64,000 nt of DNA, taken from the NCBI GenBank assembly GCA_016713245.1, contig JADJPM010000005.1:310001-374000 (forward strand), in the 5' to 3' direction. How positions within the stretch are numbered: position 1 is the stretch's first letter; every line of letters starts with the position of its first letter. This document shows, in pieces, positions 47,701 to 49,568 of this stretch. The notes under the pieces were generated by a model. It was not told where the DNA came from. It saw only the letters and a program-made list of their open reading frames with translations, and did no database searches. The position numbers and the translations under genes are program-made. Source of the DNA: Verrucomicrobiaceae bacterium (lineage in GTDB: Bacteria > Verrucomicrobiota > Verrucomicrobiia > Verrucomicrobiales > Verrucomicrobiaceae).

Positions 47701-48895
47701 CGAGACCGCTGCCCGCCTCCAGCGTGATCAAATTGTTTCCCAGAGGATTGTTCGCGCTGACGGTCCCCCCTAAAGAGGTCAAGTTTGCCCCCAGAAGGGA
47801 ATTGTAGGCCGCATTGCCGGCGGTCTGCACCTCGACGGTTGTCTTGTTGCCGATGGTGATGCCACCCGTCAATTGATTCGGTAGGACACCTGGCGTCGTG
47901 TTGGTGGAACCTAAAATAAGACGCCCCGTCAAGATTCCCGGCGACACAGTCTGGACGCGCAAGCCATCCGAGCCGGTCAACGGCACGTTCATGGTCGCAT
48001 TTACACCGGGAACGCTGGTGGCGTTCGCCGCATCAAGAGTTCCCGTGTAAGGATCGGCATAAGACGTGGAATAGCCGAGCGTGATGGTGGGGCTGGCGGT
48101 GAGATTCGTGGTGACGGTCTGGTTGCCGTTGTTTGAGATCGTGATCTGGTTGCCAGGGCCGATGGCGGTGATGGTGCTGCCCGCCGGTATGCCGGTACCG
48201 GTGATAGCCTGACCGACGATGAGTCCCGTGGTGCTCGCGACATTGATCACATTGCTACCATCAACGACGTTGCTGGAGTTCACCGGAACCCCCTGCAAGT
48301 TAACTGCCGCCGTGGTCACCGCCCTCAAACTGGCAGAGCGATGCGTCTGTGTGGCGGGAGCGGAAATCGTGACGGCCGGATTGGCAGTCAGGTTAGTGGT
48401 GGTTGTCTGAGTGCTTCTATTTGAGATCGTAATCTGGTTCCCGGGGCCGATGGCAGTGATGGTGGTTCCTATCGGAATACCGCTGCCAGTGATCACCTGT
48501 CCTACAATGAGGCCTGCGGTGCTCGAAAGATTAACAGTGCTGCTATTAGCAACCACCTCCGCAGAGGTCAAACTGCTGTTGGGGACGATGGACGTGATCG
48601 TAGCTCCTTCCGGAATACCTGGACCAGTGATCATCTGGCCCAAAAACCATCCTGAAGCACTGGCCACCGGCAGAACATCGCTACCAGCCGTCACCGGCAC
48701 GGCGGAAATATTCGTGCTGGTCTGCGAACCCAGTAGAGAGATGCCTGCTCCACTGGAGCCGTTGGTAAAGCGCAAGCCAGCGGCATTCAGGACGGTGGGG
48801 GACGTGATCGTGCCGAGATTTACGGTCATCAAAGTCGTGCCGCTCATGGAACCGAAACCAAGAATATCCCCCCCGGCATTGTTCCAGGCGCCCAA
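17795..48895 (-). CDS. Main part of giant autotransporter-associated beta-strand repeat protein
   Basis: This single open frame encodes 10,366 residues, very low in charge and rich in Gly, Ser, Thr, Asn, Ala and Leu; I noticed no cysteine on reading. About 33 autotransporter-associated repeats follow 'KxGxGxLxLxGxNxYxGxTxVNxGxL' (LTKSGAGTLTLGPLNGYTGN; LVKAGEGSWIISGLNEYTGT). About 35 'GxGIPxGAxI' units sit between or inside them. Two PA14-like domains lie near residues 515-635 and 3455-3610. About eight 'GIIGGWAV' modules are scattered along it. No beta-barrel translocator domain is present, so it is not a classical autotransporter. The frame begins at a TTG (residue L of SLGAWNNAGGD) that is internal to the gene; the true N-terminus is at 49325. 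A very long beta-helical surface fibre or matrix protein is the likely product. Confidence 0.9.
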   Translation of the reverse strand: MGAWNNAGGDILGFGSMSGTTLMTVNLGTITSPTVLNAAGLRFTNGSSGAGISLLGSQTSTNISAVPVTAGSDVLPVASASGWFLGQMITGPGIPEGATITSIVPNSSLTSAEVVANSSTVNLSSTAGLIVGQVITGSGIPIGTTITAIGPGNQITISNRSTQTTTTNLTANPAVTISAPATQTHRSASLRAVTTAAVNLQGVPVNSSNVVDGSNVINVASTTGLIVGQAITGTGIPAGSTITAIGPGNQITISNNGNQTVTTNLTASPTITLGYSTSYADPYTGTLDAANATSVPGVNATMNVPLTGSDGLRVQTVSPGILTGRLILGSTNTTPGVLPNQLTGGITIGNKTTVEVQTAGNAAYNSLLGANLTSLGGTVSANNPLGNNLITLEAGSGLDLRGDRTIDGISGRLFNLSAYSDSSRIDFSQPATGEILPTRSLITSGSVAQSFLDVGNTAGLKDDQSITGTGIPAGAQVKIVNGTTIQVVNSLNQPLDITAANPTITVIPTQPTGTMTTAPFFNALAPENQAFRTSIQYIDGNGATQTVANYGVQYVGNVKFTTAGNYTFFARPDDAARIYIDGVLILNNDGGKGATDLSSAPIPLGVGVHEIRVDYVQGTGGGSLGLAYANNNGINGVNNGRTSLSGSLLSRAETLSSTTASGAITLGNAVHLTGSAAINIQQTGSPGFILGPLQIDNGMTLTSRLMSSPTQEVAAGGDGFGSAIRFGGTTGSPSLLGHTAIGTTGTVNINANTGIAFDGVVSDGGRNMTLVKSGVGRLYFSGTTQESTLGSGTTIEMLGATPSATGSATINATTLTGVNTANLVPGMMVTGPNILPGTFITQITNPGTSATVTISTRVTAASSGASYNFTSAPSLVLTGGSAAGSFNPIGSAAIKLNGGNLFLDTTGATTAGLGATFVNNVDLAKSGFIRSMQNNATITLGGTQTMSGTTNGTTTVNVASTAGLRVGQPVSGAGIPAGARVAMIVDGTSYTLTSAATSSVTGTLTYGTVIGISPNQSLVLDAIAGGLPVGNPGATLKIASDLVGDSTTSIVVRSTVLNGVTTITQAEAEELGTPTRTGNNNVTRGVAALSGNNSAFLGNLTFEPDAGLRLEGVNSLNGRTFDLNRNNTLTLAEDGDGTGGNQIFDFNHSITIKNNNTLAVGRVGTNYAPYYAQAQNKTMQINSLSTGRNTLVVANNNGFNLQVLNGTTLNGGLTLQVNNASDSNLLPGLLLSGMVSGGGSILKSGSGTLSLENAGNTFGTISTFSTTNVGPSGSTNANTLTTESVTNLVPGQLVTGTNVPANTRIANVNVQNFAGLAANNSSTLTLAVDPSGVFGVGMPVSGNGIQPGTIISAIDNNVTNDTTGTNGNNTVTVTGGTGGAFRVGEVLAASTGIPAGTYVTSVVGNVLTLSQDITAANPTLVRRQVTLSQNITAADPTLSLSQIVLTNSLTSASGVIVNPVVTATPVVNITAGVVAANSDEALGNAANQVLLNVNAGTGAGLRATGTFTTARNIVLNQDNNAIEVTQGNTLTLNSAFQHTAINRGLRKNDRGTLVLTQPQPGWGGLLIAGQGTLQINDVGAFGSSGFVSSSNTFNGPRTIIAETGAEVALNVAGTNPINETFQLALLANRPFGGINSQGAIRNMAGNNTIVNPVHIAVSIGDNQYNQAVIAGVDNGTSLTLGGGARFSWGGGGGQSNTYYLGANGTGVGTLAGPLANFHNTPAPATLMKIGSGTWNFTDANVLKPEFDATTTANSNVVTLGSTNGLSTGLVLHGNSSIPAGATITEIINDTQVRISLNATVAGTSATTFGSAVDVAGGQTFTATTTNGSADLVVSSTTGLVPGMEISGPGIPAGAVITQVLSGNSLRISAAATAGGNATASTAASPVAAISTTANSNVVEVLNHTGFATGMTMMNNPNIPAGTTITALISPSAANGNKFQLQLSAPATVTAANVGTTFARPSVSTLSVAQGSLVLSGSGSLGGAGTILLNPGTTLRLDNSVTNVNDRLSRYTFQPNSAELSITGNATAATSETLGNVTFWIGKNTVTLEPNAAQSLKLTLGNTSSVTRLGGSTVLFRGTNLGNDEGNGVASIASPTGTSGLFFAGQTGATGTTNKGIVPWALVDTSSAGTGLSFATADAVAGASLTGTSLLRPLAPSEMVVNSLSNQANVSLNSTISLTENRSINSLTLQSGGRVDVTFPSILTVDSGGVLAFTGNDGIRGGLLTTGAGRELVVHALGDTTISSTITGVTGGLTKSGAGTLTLGPLNGYTGNTSIAEGTLKLAAGTTNSIYQNNQLYISDGATLDLNGSVLFTSGMHTDLRTAASGLGASIVNTGVGQATLFSGVNGGTWAGTINGNIAVARGGSWTVNDAQGYTGGTFVLGGTTSLQAEGALTSTSAVTISRGTLFMQNALTYGGDMANRLNDTAPITMQGGRLGLQGRWGMNSTETVGAITLTGGQNLIDVFNAGLGVASAQLTADSLIQQAGSRATLHMRGFNGQAGSNARFLVTTPMPLSNHLIANAAGKTGWAVVGREWASYSAGMGIGQLDAVGYAGYAPNTGNTINTGGATDNLRVTIAAINASGIAGTDLLTVASTAGLQAGDVVQGVGVAPGTTIQQVTNATQLLLSQPITLNDPILTIGQVLTSSRTLNTLNLNTSRGTFLDLSGNTLTLQGGGLIASQTADNSGTVNVLSSPAVPKTPAVPASPGVPAQAAVWAITIDRIPAGFDPGVGIFNRSVVSFNQLPDGNVEAILSGEPNTTFLTPRNVGFTRLDASEFVIRNGQITAGVTGVPSDLYVHAISSVAADIASRTFRLEANVVDNGPGGAVSLVLRGGESGGTQFVTRGSWVTGSNTHTGGTFVNSGTWTFHNPNADGINTYSIPGDLTITGGANNLDNSTGFGGNVRWGSANQMKHTGTVTLNTGAFLDLNDFNQTVAGININNTGGSAPIFEFGAGRLTLNGNINATSSNASTVSVIRSGNVILSTSTTQNSPVVTVGNTSNLIIGAVVSGTGIPAGSTIVSILDGTRVVLSANATATNPSTTTGPVNLTYAQVGRLDLNGATRTFNVSAVSTNGVNVAPLQPTLEISAPIVGTGVGIIKNGDGLLQLSGQSLFDGGVTVNGGGLVIGASSNNSAAASGPGATIITGPLGKGTLTLASNTVLVSTNSTNTLANNVVANGNLRFDGLNSLTLNGSTTLAASPTITVVYPSMTATFGGLVSGSTAIEKQGLGTLAFSSAFLPNGSLANNTISGVVNVNEGNLRLVGPGGAVAVRPLGTAGIVLNGGALDLRSNGASSEGTIIFGNNVQVHSTQTSAFISVDRVNANTANTIQMGTLTMSAGQTLNLLSNNGYNLSFSGGSYSGTGVIKFNPVAANSTLTIGGGFSNDLTYLNEGAGFLLLSGSNTNTGGVTIIPNERLGAAPQMNTVSATFGTGAVTLQNGVVLPIVPISGLPQQGSPPLGYTQGGLTAKYFSGGAANLNSAAGSGMAPAAVVTGQVPGDLGLNNRPAVVSAVAGTQATYSGLLKVDAGGAYNFQLSAGDQAQLIINGIPVAGFNADTTANPTTDSGAVLRADGTGSITLEPGYHSIVIKTNNLVGGGGHQLLYGGPDTAGNGIPIGLNGVTAPSQNLQAIPASRLYWTTDIATAANNYNSAAQISNALVVPDNARVTLDGRGSDINSSVSSLALGNTSTLTVNNQLGTGWIGVTGVTTIGSNVTLDAGSGTLNLIGGITGSGLTKSGNGTLILGGSTGFTGNLAINQGFVQLTAANALPTGTTTIARTSLSTESISATTTTDAATRRIVTLSSGDTTSLKVGSAVSGTGIPAGAVITAITGTTTFTISADATVAGTNSLTLTQNSLRVTGTSTNGSQIITLGTATGAAATGNTAGLAVGMEITGANIQPGTYITEIRPSVGGTPSQILLSKATSGSGAATNAAIRVSTDTYGALDLNGVTGVTGNLVLNGVSPIQRNSVTPAALYNSSNTPASLLGNITIGSLGTAVGGYGDLTLSGAISDETPLLPTGLTKVGPGTLTLGGDNINLSGSIAMEGGLLKLAHAGALGVNGTRALVASTTTNNTTVTVESTTGLFVGQSVTGAGIPANATIAAITSPTTFTLSANATATATGVAVSAPTGVSVAAASTLDFNGLTTAGGGKPIYLNGTGITAATGGGETDTIAALTNSSGTAAIVGNNIVMRAAAAIGGSSGGGITINGVISGTTLLTKTGTNNLTLTAANTNTGGTSVANGSLTLSGAAGRLGNGGTNTVGMGAVLTLDNTTANLNNRLGNRPLNLQGGVFTFNGNALTTSTETISAGSINFNTGASVINLNPGAGQTVQILFSGNNNTLSRSNTATGLIVAPGLGGTFGSANVSTINFANTLPGQIGQNGGVDTTNRGILPWLLVSDGTTTTFAARSAAGATADGLQLLGAADVSSTLETNANILTSAPLSAGAGVQNINSLTLDSGASLTINAGSTLLLHSGGILARTGTTSITGDGVGVLAPNDTNNGNIFNRETIIHTLSGATLELGTAANPLRVYSASGLTKAGAGTLSLNSMSQMLGNTAVNGGTLRFGQTGQTLNRALLLSYTTAPSVGNLGSAPSGQVLIVNHGATVDLNGSSQIFANLASETTLADRGGSIINSSATAANMRIGTNANREWAGNISGTGVIHLVKDGGNTWSVRSNNTMTGTLTLQGGQTQLLDSGAFSGISALIIRRAALNWNDNGIEAAPRLSSTTPISLNSGGFLFQARNGTNSSIQLGSLTLAGGASVIGVNPSTGTAIVNFDSLAGRATGSTVNFSSSGSMGSNGNVFFSTAPGLVNGIIGGWAVAQGIDPASNGGTNIQFATYESGAGIRPAGNFITTFANNTGLSAGMGLDDSNIKVGTVTGAASNVTIGQGGVTVNSVTLSGGTSNLLFTLPQDTLVVKSGGILAGLDNNTRNIGNAVAAGKITPGASQQELFLTIGQGTLNIFSSIVDNGNPVSLVLSGVGQTGGNPNITLLGGNTYTGTTFVNGVNVNLGATGALTVPGNLIISGGTTGTDSMPIGNTTVSITSAQNALLDRVQANQIADSASVTINGGARLHLNRFNETIGTLIFNNDGGSNGNTGPAVDSSGGILKVTGLITAGDHSNINSIPVLNGFLDVSAGQTFQIADSSINPGQIGLALNAALIGTGTVTKTGAGYLGIGGQSSFSGILNVTEGGLAISQSTANLGLGSVNLSPNTVLDLRGLSGVIGSLSGSGRVESFHLNSVGTLRTGYDNTNSTFSGVFDSEFTRSRLNVEKLGTGTWTIAGDSSSTSTLGSSGVLTVNQGAVLLNNSNAKLNFINYTLNSGGVLTLDSSVNVLGNRLGGATYADISTSNSNRVLNLSGGSLNIIGGAAPVAEQIGAVNITNGGGFITLTSNSASLAISGALAAAGTNGGTAVIRGPGLDGSAGLAGTVSATTPTLIGGNGGVGTTNMSIRPDILGDVSISGFGTGFVTHVSGTGFRLLTNSEMKVPNNTYLGNTAPPLFAGNSSAPNNVASADNVRLDQTREMHANTSVNSLTLSAGGRVLTTGGVAALASPAGSLFGINGQLLSLTIASGGVLAQAGNGGFSGGLVTVTDANRALIIHTMGDTVVNAYLGGTAGLVKTGPGTLHLAKSTLNTGVTTINNGRLVLGAGDYSLLMDTTFANSAADNLRLNAGVLDLAGGTQMIGLLTNNNPIPGMGGTVTSTAPAILINNSGTNTGSTVFGGSFSGAVSYYKAGMSSTGTTVFTSPLTHTGSTNVLAGGVTLRDHASLLQTSAVNVRSATLTIDNQGLATSQNRLSDTAVLNMSSGALVINGRQSFDSETVGGVHLEQGLSSVSIFELGNTTSGAYTLNIGNLSRDASGGSMILFNAGSNLTLGGTADDINVGAQPRVFINQIGGSAFAQDKLTNGIIGGWAVVAGNNAAVGQHSFATYQDDQGVGRMGFGAGYAGFTSGDLGNVGLPTTANVSDASSRTVNRVNGTTTETQRTINSLRLAPGGGQTITLGSGGRNAVLNLASGGLMTDAAQSIAINAGEFTSRLTAGRPVVTGEPVTSEHLFSWVSAGTTTLNVPVSGAIGVVKSGTGTLALSPSATVSSTLGTSTAALSTTAGSSTVQVPNASLYHVGMAVSGNANIPGGTTILAVNTASNTLTLSQNATADAQAVNTTFGSNTTIRVGSTSGLIVGMPISGTGIPSGATVASINGPSHFTLSAPISGSNGTAQTLTYLSATSSTTGTAGINAFVIDTTSGNNVINVADSSQFYVGMPVSGNAAIPPGTTVAAIVNGTSIRLSSAPTATTTASATLFGESDTVRIASSNQFNLGVGMNVSGGGLPANTVITAVLGTNHYRVSNAFASSGNQPLSLSNLHNTYIGDTIVNQGALNLTSAGTAIVVPGNIIINGGVLNEIGRGGQIAATSNITLNGSGVFNPLVGASSFNSLTLNGNGGAAAPLINYNAATASVASMPNSGTTIVVGSVAGLAVGQVVTGSGNVPAGTVIQSINEATRTVTLSNALGGSTASNVTLTFYGTGASRGSLTLTAANALTASNDNAGNAPVLGGGVLNLTNAAPVIHTTGLAPVSLVITSDILSAGGNITKTGSGGVVLGGQSTYSSGFTLQEGSVILSASSNGVTSGPFGTGTLTVNGGTLMAAAPASLIATTANSNSVVTIPGGTGALLPGMTVTGGNVPAGTTILAILSPTTILLSQNTSSSNSISNGSLTFATPNVSIANPIALNGDVTFGGTLSTNSLTVSGQVTLAGAQRTITVSNPQVTATLSGQVTGASSGLTKAGNGILELTNGTNNYGGSTMVLGGLMRLGGSGVLPTGTALTVASGATFNMNGRAITVSSLSGLTPTTGGLVTNSGSSAILTVNSGANSTFAGLLTGSIALVKSGTGTLVLPGLNAHTGNTTVNSGGVLEIGFFRNATLADSLGRVGANTANRLFISNATLRYTGGATTTDKLFTIADPTGAGAPSTATIEASGTGALVMSNKGSIVVNTVANQPRNLVLAGTSAAGIENFFSSVLGNNGSGLNTLTKAGPNTWVIAGNMSYTGATNVNDGKLILRRLSVDNTATGALNNTAVTVQPGATLAVAVGSGANNSYTAGLTTTAGAGSTVNLLAGSSFTMSGDGQIGTFNLRQGGSVTTGLTIESSPTNITRLAFDIGSGAGQADKIDVSRGVNVTGGPARILVNPLTGISSVTAGTYDLINISGTGGSPSPTVIGAANLELASNVIVLGPTVAYNLALDTGVATKVRLVVTPATINNLYWDGSAGSIWNNAANWSGDITGGGVGAVPDAVDNVFFSVNGGGAAFTSTTLGQNIRVGSLNFNSNATSSVGIGGANTLTLNSAVNVDLGNGAHTISAPVILGAQNIQWNIHGSAPLTVSGIIGDNNNLFGITKAGTGELHLRGANTFAGVTSITGGILDISSLANGGLASALGMSSASPTSLLLSGNGILRYSGAAAATTDRLFSVGVTGGRIESSGSGTLSFSSHGSIAQPDVAPRGASRTEDSAIVTAIDTTGLTVGMAVSGEGIPPGAVIASVDVSGTNGQITLSLPAGTTTVDPLTELLTFSTPRTLTLAGTNTGTNSFAPVLEGAFSLVKAGSGNWELTGSNTFVGSTTIEEGSLTVSSLNTANGSAPSSSLGVPSSLAASVIKLGSGALTGGLIYNGAGQTTDRVFELVGTTGGGFIQSSGSGSLVITSDLLISGAGAKSFTLGGTNAGDNAFNGVIGGGANMSLAKTGSGTWIAGGANTYAGTTSIQEGTLVASSLNRVSGGTVSSSLGAPTTVGAGTIALGQGAFTGTLRYVGAGEATDRVIDLAGTTGGGSVEASGTGALILEGNVTASGIGAKTLTLSGSSTAANRLSGSISNAPISLVKAGEGSWIISGLNEYTGTTAVNAGVLQVGQAGAGRTGTGAMTVNGGVLAGSGLIDGTVNVTNHTIGGLGAVMPGDNAGAAIGTLTFNGNLLVSNGAGMTFGVASRTLNDGNILGQLASGTYEGDGGYATLSSTLNLWNNTTVPGGAHDLLNINGTLTLGSALITIMDNGYFSGAQFGDILDLGDWTGFDTVDSTFTAGTNYRNGGTGGGNLLLPTLPGNLVYDVSQFATSGVLAIVTAPQGIPVRISSYIANGSGSWNQATNWRAQTSPATPNTTASIAALTSNIASRANIALDGDKVVGKMVIGDANNTHNFNIVAGTGGSLQMNNGDFGRALISKTQSNSNTVGVDVINVPVQLQSGLNINVNSGGAAARLDISGAIGESGGSRGLTIMGAGRVTYSGTSPNTYTGDTRVFSRGFGDATNPQLVLAKAPSMFGGLVGGTNLQLSTTNGSGSATISGNVTSLLAAGMPLSGNSNLNAVTTITTVSYNELTNTTTIGLSANATATGSNAATTYGSFANTIAPQVSTATTTANSKNVTLTGGANTTNFYVGMPVTGNPNIPNGAVVESITNATVFTVSIPATAAGTSISTNFATNLHATTNSTAGLYVGMPVSGPNIVPGTTVSAITSATRFVLSSPPSSVGNGIQTVFGTSVPSGAITGSNLFIGNVSLGGAGSSVVHLGGSEQIANTTVLRFDAGSGLAATNNPGNNSYFKLMGFDETVGGLSDFTSSGVIENSEGEAISRSGTLTIQTAAGKDYSFNGFLRNRANNDGTGLLNLVVTGSGTQSLALGNINYSGSTTITSGARLNLRTANNFNSFVKNDGVLGLQTVNDTLNFNKIVTGSGSVIRDGGSGTLNIGTPTQQVLFRRGNAVITVGTTEGLVVGTPVSGAGILDNTFITEIISPTQYRLSQAPVNQDSLLGSQVTLSYLGLLNKTGSTTTKDSQTVTISSTTGLAAGMAVSGSGIPAGSVVLSVNNGTQFTLSAPSNLSTTGQTLNFGNLNTYGGGFSFLDGGAANFNTPVSIGGQGVFIKGLENLTTVNFNQAVTVTGGGVRLKGTGDNILNGAVLNINAATNINGVLEVLGGDVRLRGTNGLIYGAGLTQIRIGGHGSTLAGNTVPGLNITNTAVLASDNITLDSSSNRPDRIPDSAPILFDGGRLTFFGVGVSEHAASITFNETLGAVSFASGSNLIATGTTNASSVAGSSKLTFSGFNGRAPGSTVVFESVVSNVDSGARTTINGLTNTNGMIGGWAISSTIQGSQAYEWAFVDGGGLVQPFGSGQYTTETAATWNNTNKHVKMTGNQTVTTNAVVASLNIQNGGSTLTLNGGTSLAVHSGGILASRGTQTISGNGFLTAGSGGGYELMIHLPTNQMNINSQIRNNGSNGVSLTKSGRGTLLLNPQSTRTAAFGTGSSTINITSGGNADIFVGSTVTGTGIPANTLVTAINGNTITLSQSTTQNTSGTGLTFGVTSTFTGATTVNEGILEISREGSLGADPAAFNAGQLVLNAGRLRANSTFVLDDANRGITVGVGDAQISVANSRLLVLAGGTAAPVGSYAIDGRLGRFIFQADSNNEGALEIRGNNDFSGGLETAGSRIGRTASISSSFDAGTRTIRISPALASSLNVGETVAASSSAFGIPVGSVITSIDVAQGIVTIDKDITNDGTSISLEYGGFNVMRLTGNNTIGFVRILGSEIDLRGTNLLTEDVLVNSGFLKLGHAGAGSNTFTTTNGTVSINAGEIVLDSPNALLSANPNGYRLNLNGGILNLNGNDTRVSSLTGSGAVTSDALGIAKISVTSDDSFAFSGTFRNSFVSSGTVSLEKNGSGVFSLTDTLSSYSGPTIINGGVLNAASIGFSTFPSSIGAATSAASNLVLNGGALRYNNISSFTTDRSFTLGVGENAGALIADGSRLGAVSRWGTTTSPLIGFSGSGSRTLTLGGNNRGNNEFNLSLGDGLDGSTSLTKTGNGTWVVGSFAGKESGIIYSSVISSGNTTVNLTNTNGITVGQQVFGTGIPSGATVVSINPGVSVTLSVAATTSGSPALRFGKGVTSGSTVVSVLDTTGVRVGQQVVATGIPVGATVVSINPGVSITLSSPATVTGDPVLRFSGNSYTGETLVLAGILAATVDGAFGEFGGAGVVVGGGTNGATALGNQNATVDLRNVQYTTVEQMTLAGGTLATSTGNSLWSGNVNILANSNILVGENATLTLNRTLTGGGSITQLGDGVLILSGSADNSSRNAAPAGLNPNHIVQAGTLRLDYSTNGSSKLADVGSLTLGGSRLGGALELTGGNHIEIVSATTIGQGSNRVSRLSGSSVIRMNAITAGAGASVDFSANGIASTDTNNVNGILGGWATVGGNDWAVKGTTNDLGGTVISNTSLTRGQSVSGAGLPGTATITAINANGLNITLSNNTTVSATDVLTFGTPTVNNANRTGATSNATAANSTTVNLVGANTTNGLVVGMPISGPNIPAGAVITAINNATQIVISLPASATSANGTFSFGTAPGTMFSGATSANA
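18240..42570 (-). repeat. GGWA modules of the giant protein (about 8 scattered copies)
   Basis: A recurring block reads 'NGIIGGWAVVxGxDWA', followed after 30-60 residues by 'TVNSLxLxxGxxLTLxSGGIL'. Copies lie near 18260-18315 (NGILGGWATVGGNDWAVKG), 21575-21610 (NGMIGGWAISS), 31175-31215 (NGIIGGWAVVAGNN), 34450-34490 (NGIIGGWAVAQG), 35715-35760 (RGILPWLLVSDG), 41280-41340 (GWAVVGREWASYS) and 42520-42565 (KGIVPWALVDTSS); a divergent one is near 32500. They mark super-repeats of 1-12 kb. Coordinates give the outer limits of the copies. Confidence 0.7.
38060..38530 (-). other. Second PA14-like domain of the giant protein
   Basis: The stretch begins GLTAKYFSGGAANLNSAAG and continues with YSGLLKVDAGGAYNFQLSAG, QAQLIINGIPVAGF, LEPGYHSIVIKTNN and GGGHQLLYGGPD. 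A YSG..G.Y.F.L.S.D..QL.I.G core with a terminal 'GYH.I.I...' strand is the PA14 pattern. PA14 domains commonly bind glycans, so this may be an adhesive module within the fibre. Confidence 0.65.
46990..47350 (-). other. First PA14-like domain of the giant protein
   Basis: The segment includes QYVGNVKFTTAGNYTFFARP, DDAARIYIDGVLILNNDGG, IPLGVGVHEIRVDYVQGTGG and GSLGLAYANNNG. The order 'G.V.F...G.YTF....DD.ARIYIDG...I...G' is typical of PA14 domains. It lies near residues 515-635 of the main frame, close to the N-terminal end of the mature protein. Confidence 0.75.
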
Positions 48896-49001
48896 ACTGG
48901 TAATGTGTTTCCATTTGGCGGAGCCACTGAGGTGAAGTTGTTACCCGTCAGAATCCAAGGCTGTTGGAGGCGACAAGTACTCGTCTGATCCACCCCCGCC
49001 G

Positions 49002-49325
49002 TCAGCGCTGAGATAGTGATCTGATTAGCAGGGTTGATCGCGGTGATCGTGCGCCAGCCGGAATGCCTGTGCCGATTATCCCTGGCCCACGCAGAGCCCG
49101 GAGGTGCTGGCTGACTGCTATGATGTTCACTCCCCATAGCCGAGGCACCTGGAACTGATGATTGGTCGTGCTGCTACTGGTGACACGGCTGTAGGGACTC
49201 ACTGTGCTGGACTGAGTCCCCCACCAAACCGTGGCGGCTTGAAGAGGCTGGGTCACCTGAACCATGGCCATTAGGAAGGTCATGAACCATCCGAGGAGGA
49301 GGCGATTGCGGCGGAGTGTTTTCAT
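49002..49325 (-). CDS. N-terminal fragment of the giant protein with signal peptide
   Basis: The ATG at 49325 opens MKTLRRNRLLLGWFMTFLMA, continuing MVQVTQPLQA: a basic n-region, a hydrophobic core and an AxA-like cleavage region at about residue 30. It then reads ATVWWGTQSSTVSPYS. After about 75 residues it scrambles. At about 49110 the sense moves to another frame (STSGLCVGQ), at about 49080 it returns (GIIGTGIPAGA), and at about 49050 it moves to a third frame (TITAINPANQITIS), which runs to about 48905. These pieces spell one normal 'GxGIPxGAxI' unit, so the gene is continuous but frameshifted. As listed, the fragment (107 aa) would not be functional. Confidence 0.8.
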   Translation of the reverse strand: MKTLRRNRLLLGWFMTFLMAMVQVTQPLQAATVWWGTQSSTVSPYSRVTSSSTTNHQFQVPRLWGVNIIAVSQHLRALRGPGIIGTGIPAGARSPRSTLLIRSLSQR

Positions 49326-49492
49326 CGTGTTAAAGGGCGGAAAAAGAGTTCGGAGAAAAATCGAGATACAAAAGGAAAGCCTAAGCGGCGTTGATCGTCA
49401 CAGAGCGCGGCACGAGGGCATCCAAATCGGACTTGGAATCAGTCGGGCGGCGAGGGGGAAATGGGGCATGTGGGGGCGGGTTGTGAACAAGA

Positions 49493-49527
49493 CCGGAAAT
49501 CTTGTCTGCGTGAGACAGGATTTCCGG
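49493..49527. repeat. Long hairpin at presumed 5' end of the giant mRNA
   Basis: CCGGAAATCTTGTCT at 49493-49507 pairs with AGACAGGATTTCCGG at 49513-49527: 14 of 15 Watson-Crick pairs with one position that can wobble, and a 5-nt loop GCGTG. It has no T-tract on either strand, so a standard intrinsic terminator is unlikely. It starts a few bases after the predicted transcription start of the giant gene. It could be a 5' stabilising stem-loop, an operator, or another REP-type repeat. Confidence 0.7.
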
Positions 49528-49538
49528 CCGTAACGTTC

Positions 49539-49568
49539 AGAATAGCGAAGACGCCTTCACTGCGTCAA
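49539..49568 (-). promoter_or_regulatory. Candidate sigma-70-type promoter of the giant gene
   Basis: On the minus strand TTGACG (49568-49563) is followed after 18 bp by TATTCT (49544-49539). The -35 box matches 5 of 6 consensus positions and the -10 box 4 of 6. Predicted transcription would begin near 49531, giving a leader of about 205 nt before the ATG at 49325. The 286-bp gap 49326-49611 otherwise holds the hairpin at 49493-49527 and nothing else I can name. Confidence 0.4.

Larger units (their letters stand above)
15800..48650 (-). repeat. Second repeat family of the giant protein: about 44 'GxGIPxGAxI' units
   Basis: Each unit is about 55-60 residues: a lead such as SGSNTVNVAST, then GLxVGQxVSGTGIPAGATI, then a strand ending xxITLSxxAT. 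Examples are VITGSGIPIGTTITAIGPG, AVSGTGIPAGAVITAITG and PVSGNAAIPPGTTVAAIVNG. I counted about 44 by eye across all pieces, including one in the N-terminal fragment. Some are tandem: two nearly identical units at about 19060-19390 (QVFGTGIPSGATVVSINPG, QVVATGIPVGATVVSINPG) and three at about 29880-30640. DNA copies differ at many third positions, so most are old. Several interrupt an autotransporter-type repeat, for example NGTWVVGSF ... GNSYTGETLVLAG. Confidence 0.8.
11826..49325 (-). other. Whole giant gene: one 37.5-kb unit split by frameshifts
   Basis: The coding pieces listed separately below join into one protein of about 12,500 residues. The first piece has the signal peptide but no C-terminal sorting signal, the middle piece has neither, and the last piece has only the PEP-CTERM tail. 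Repeat content is continuous across each break. At the 17.8-kb break the protein before it ends SGATSANA and a frame one base earlier continues LTSNTTAVLGLDGLITA, running straight into the last piece. At 48.9 kb, GNNFTSVAPPNGNTLP is continued by SLGAWNNAGGDILGF in the next frame. No canonical slippery heptamer in the right phase was seen, so programmed frameshifting is unlikely; assembly error or decay is the better reading. Confidence 0.8.

Noticed and set aside
15800..48650. Regularly spaced repeats suggesting a CRISPR array
   Set aside because: The periodicity is at protein level (about 60 codons), the DNA copies are divergent and the frame is open throughout.
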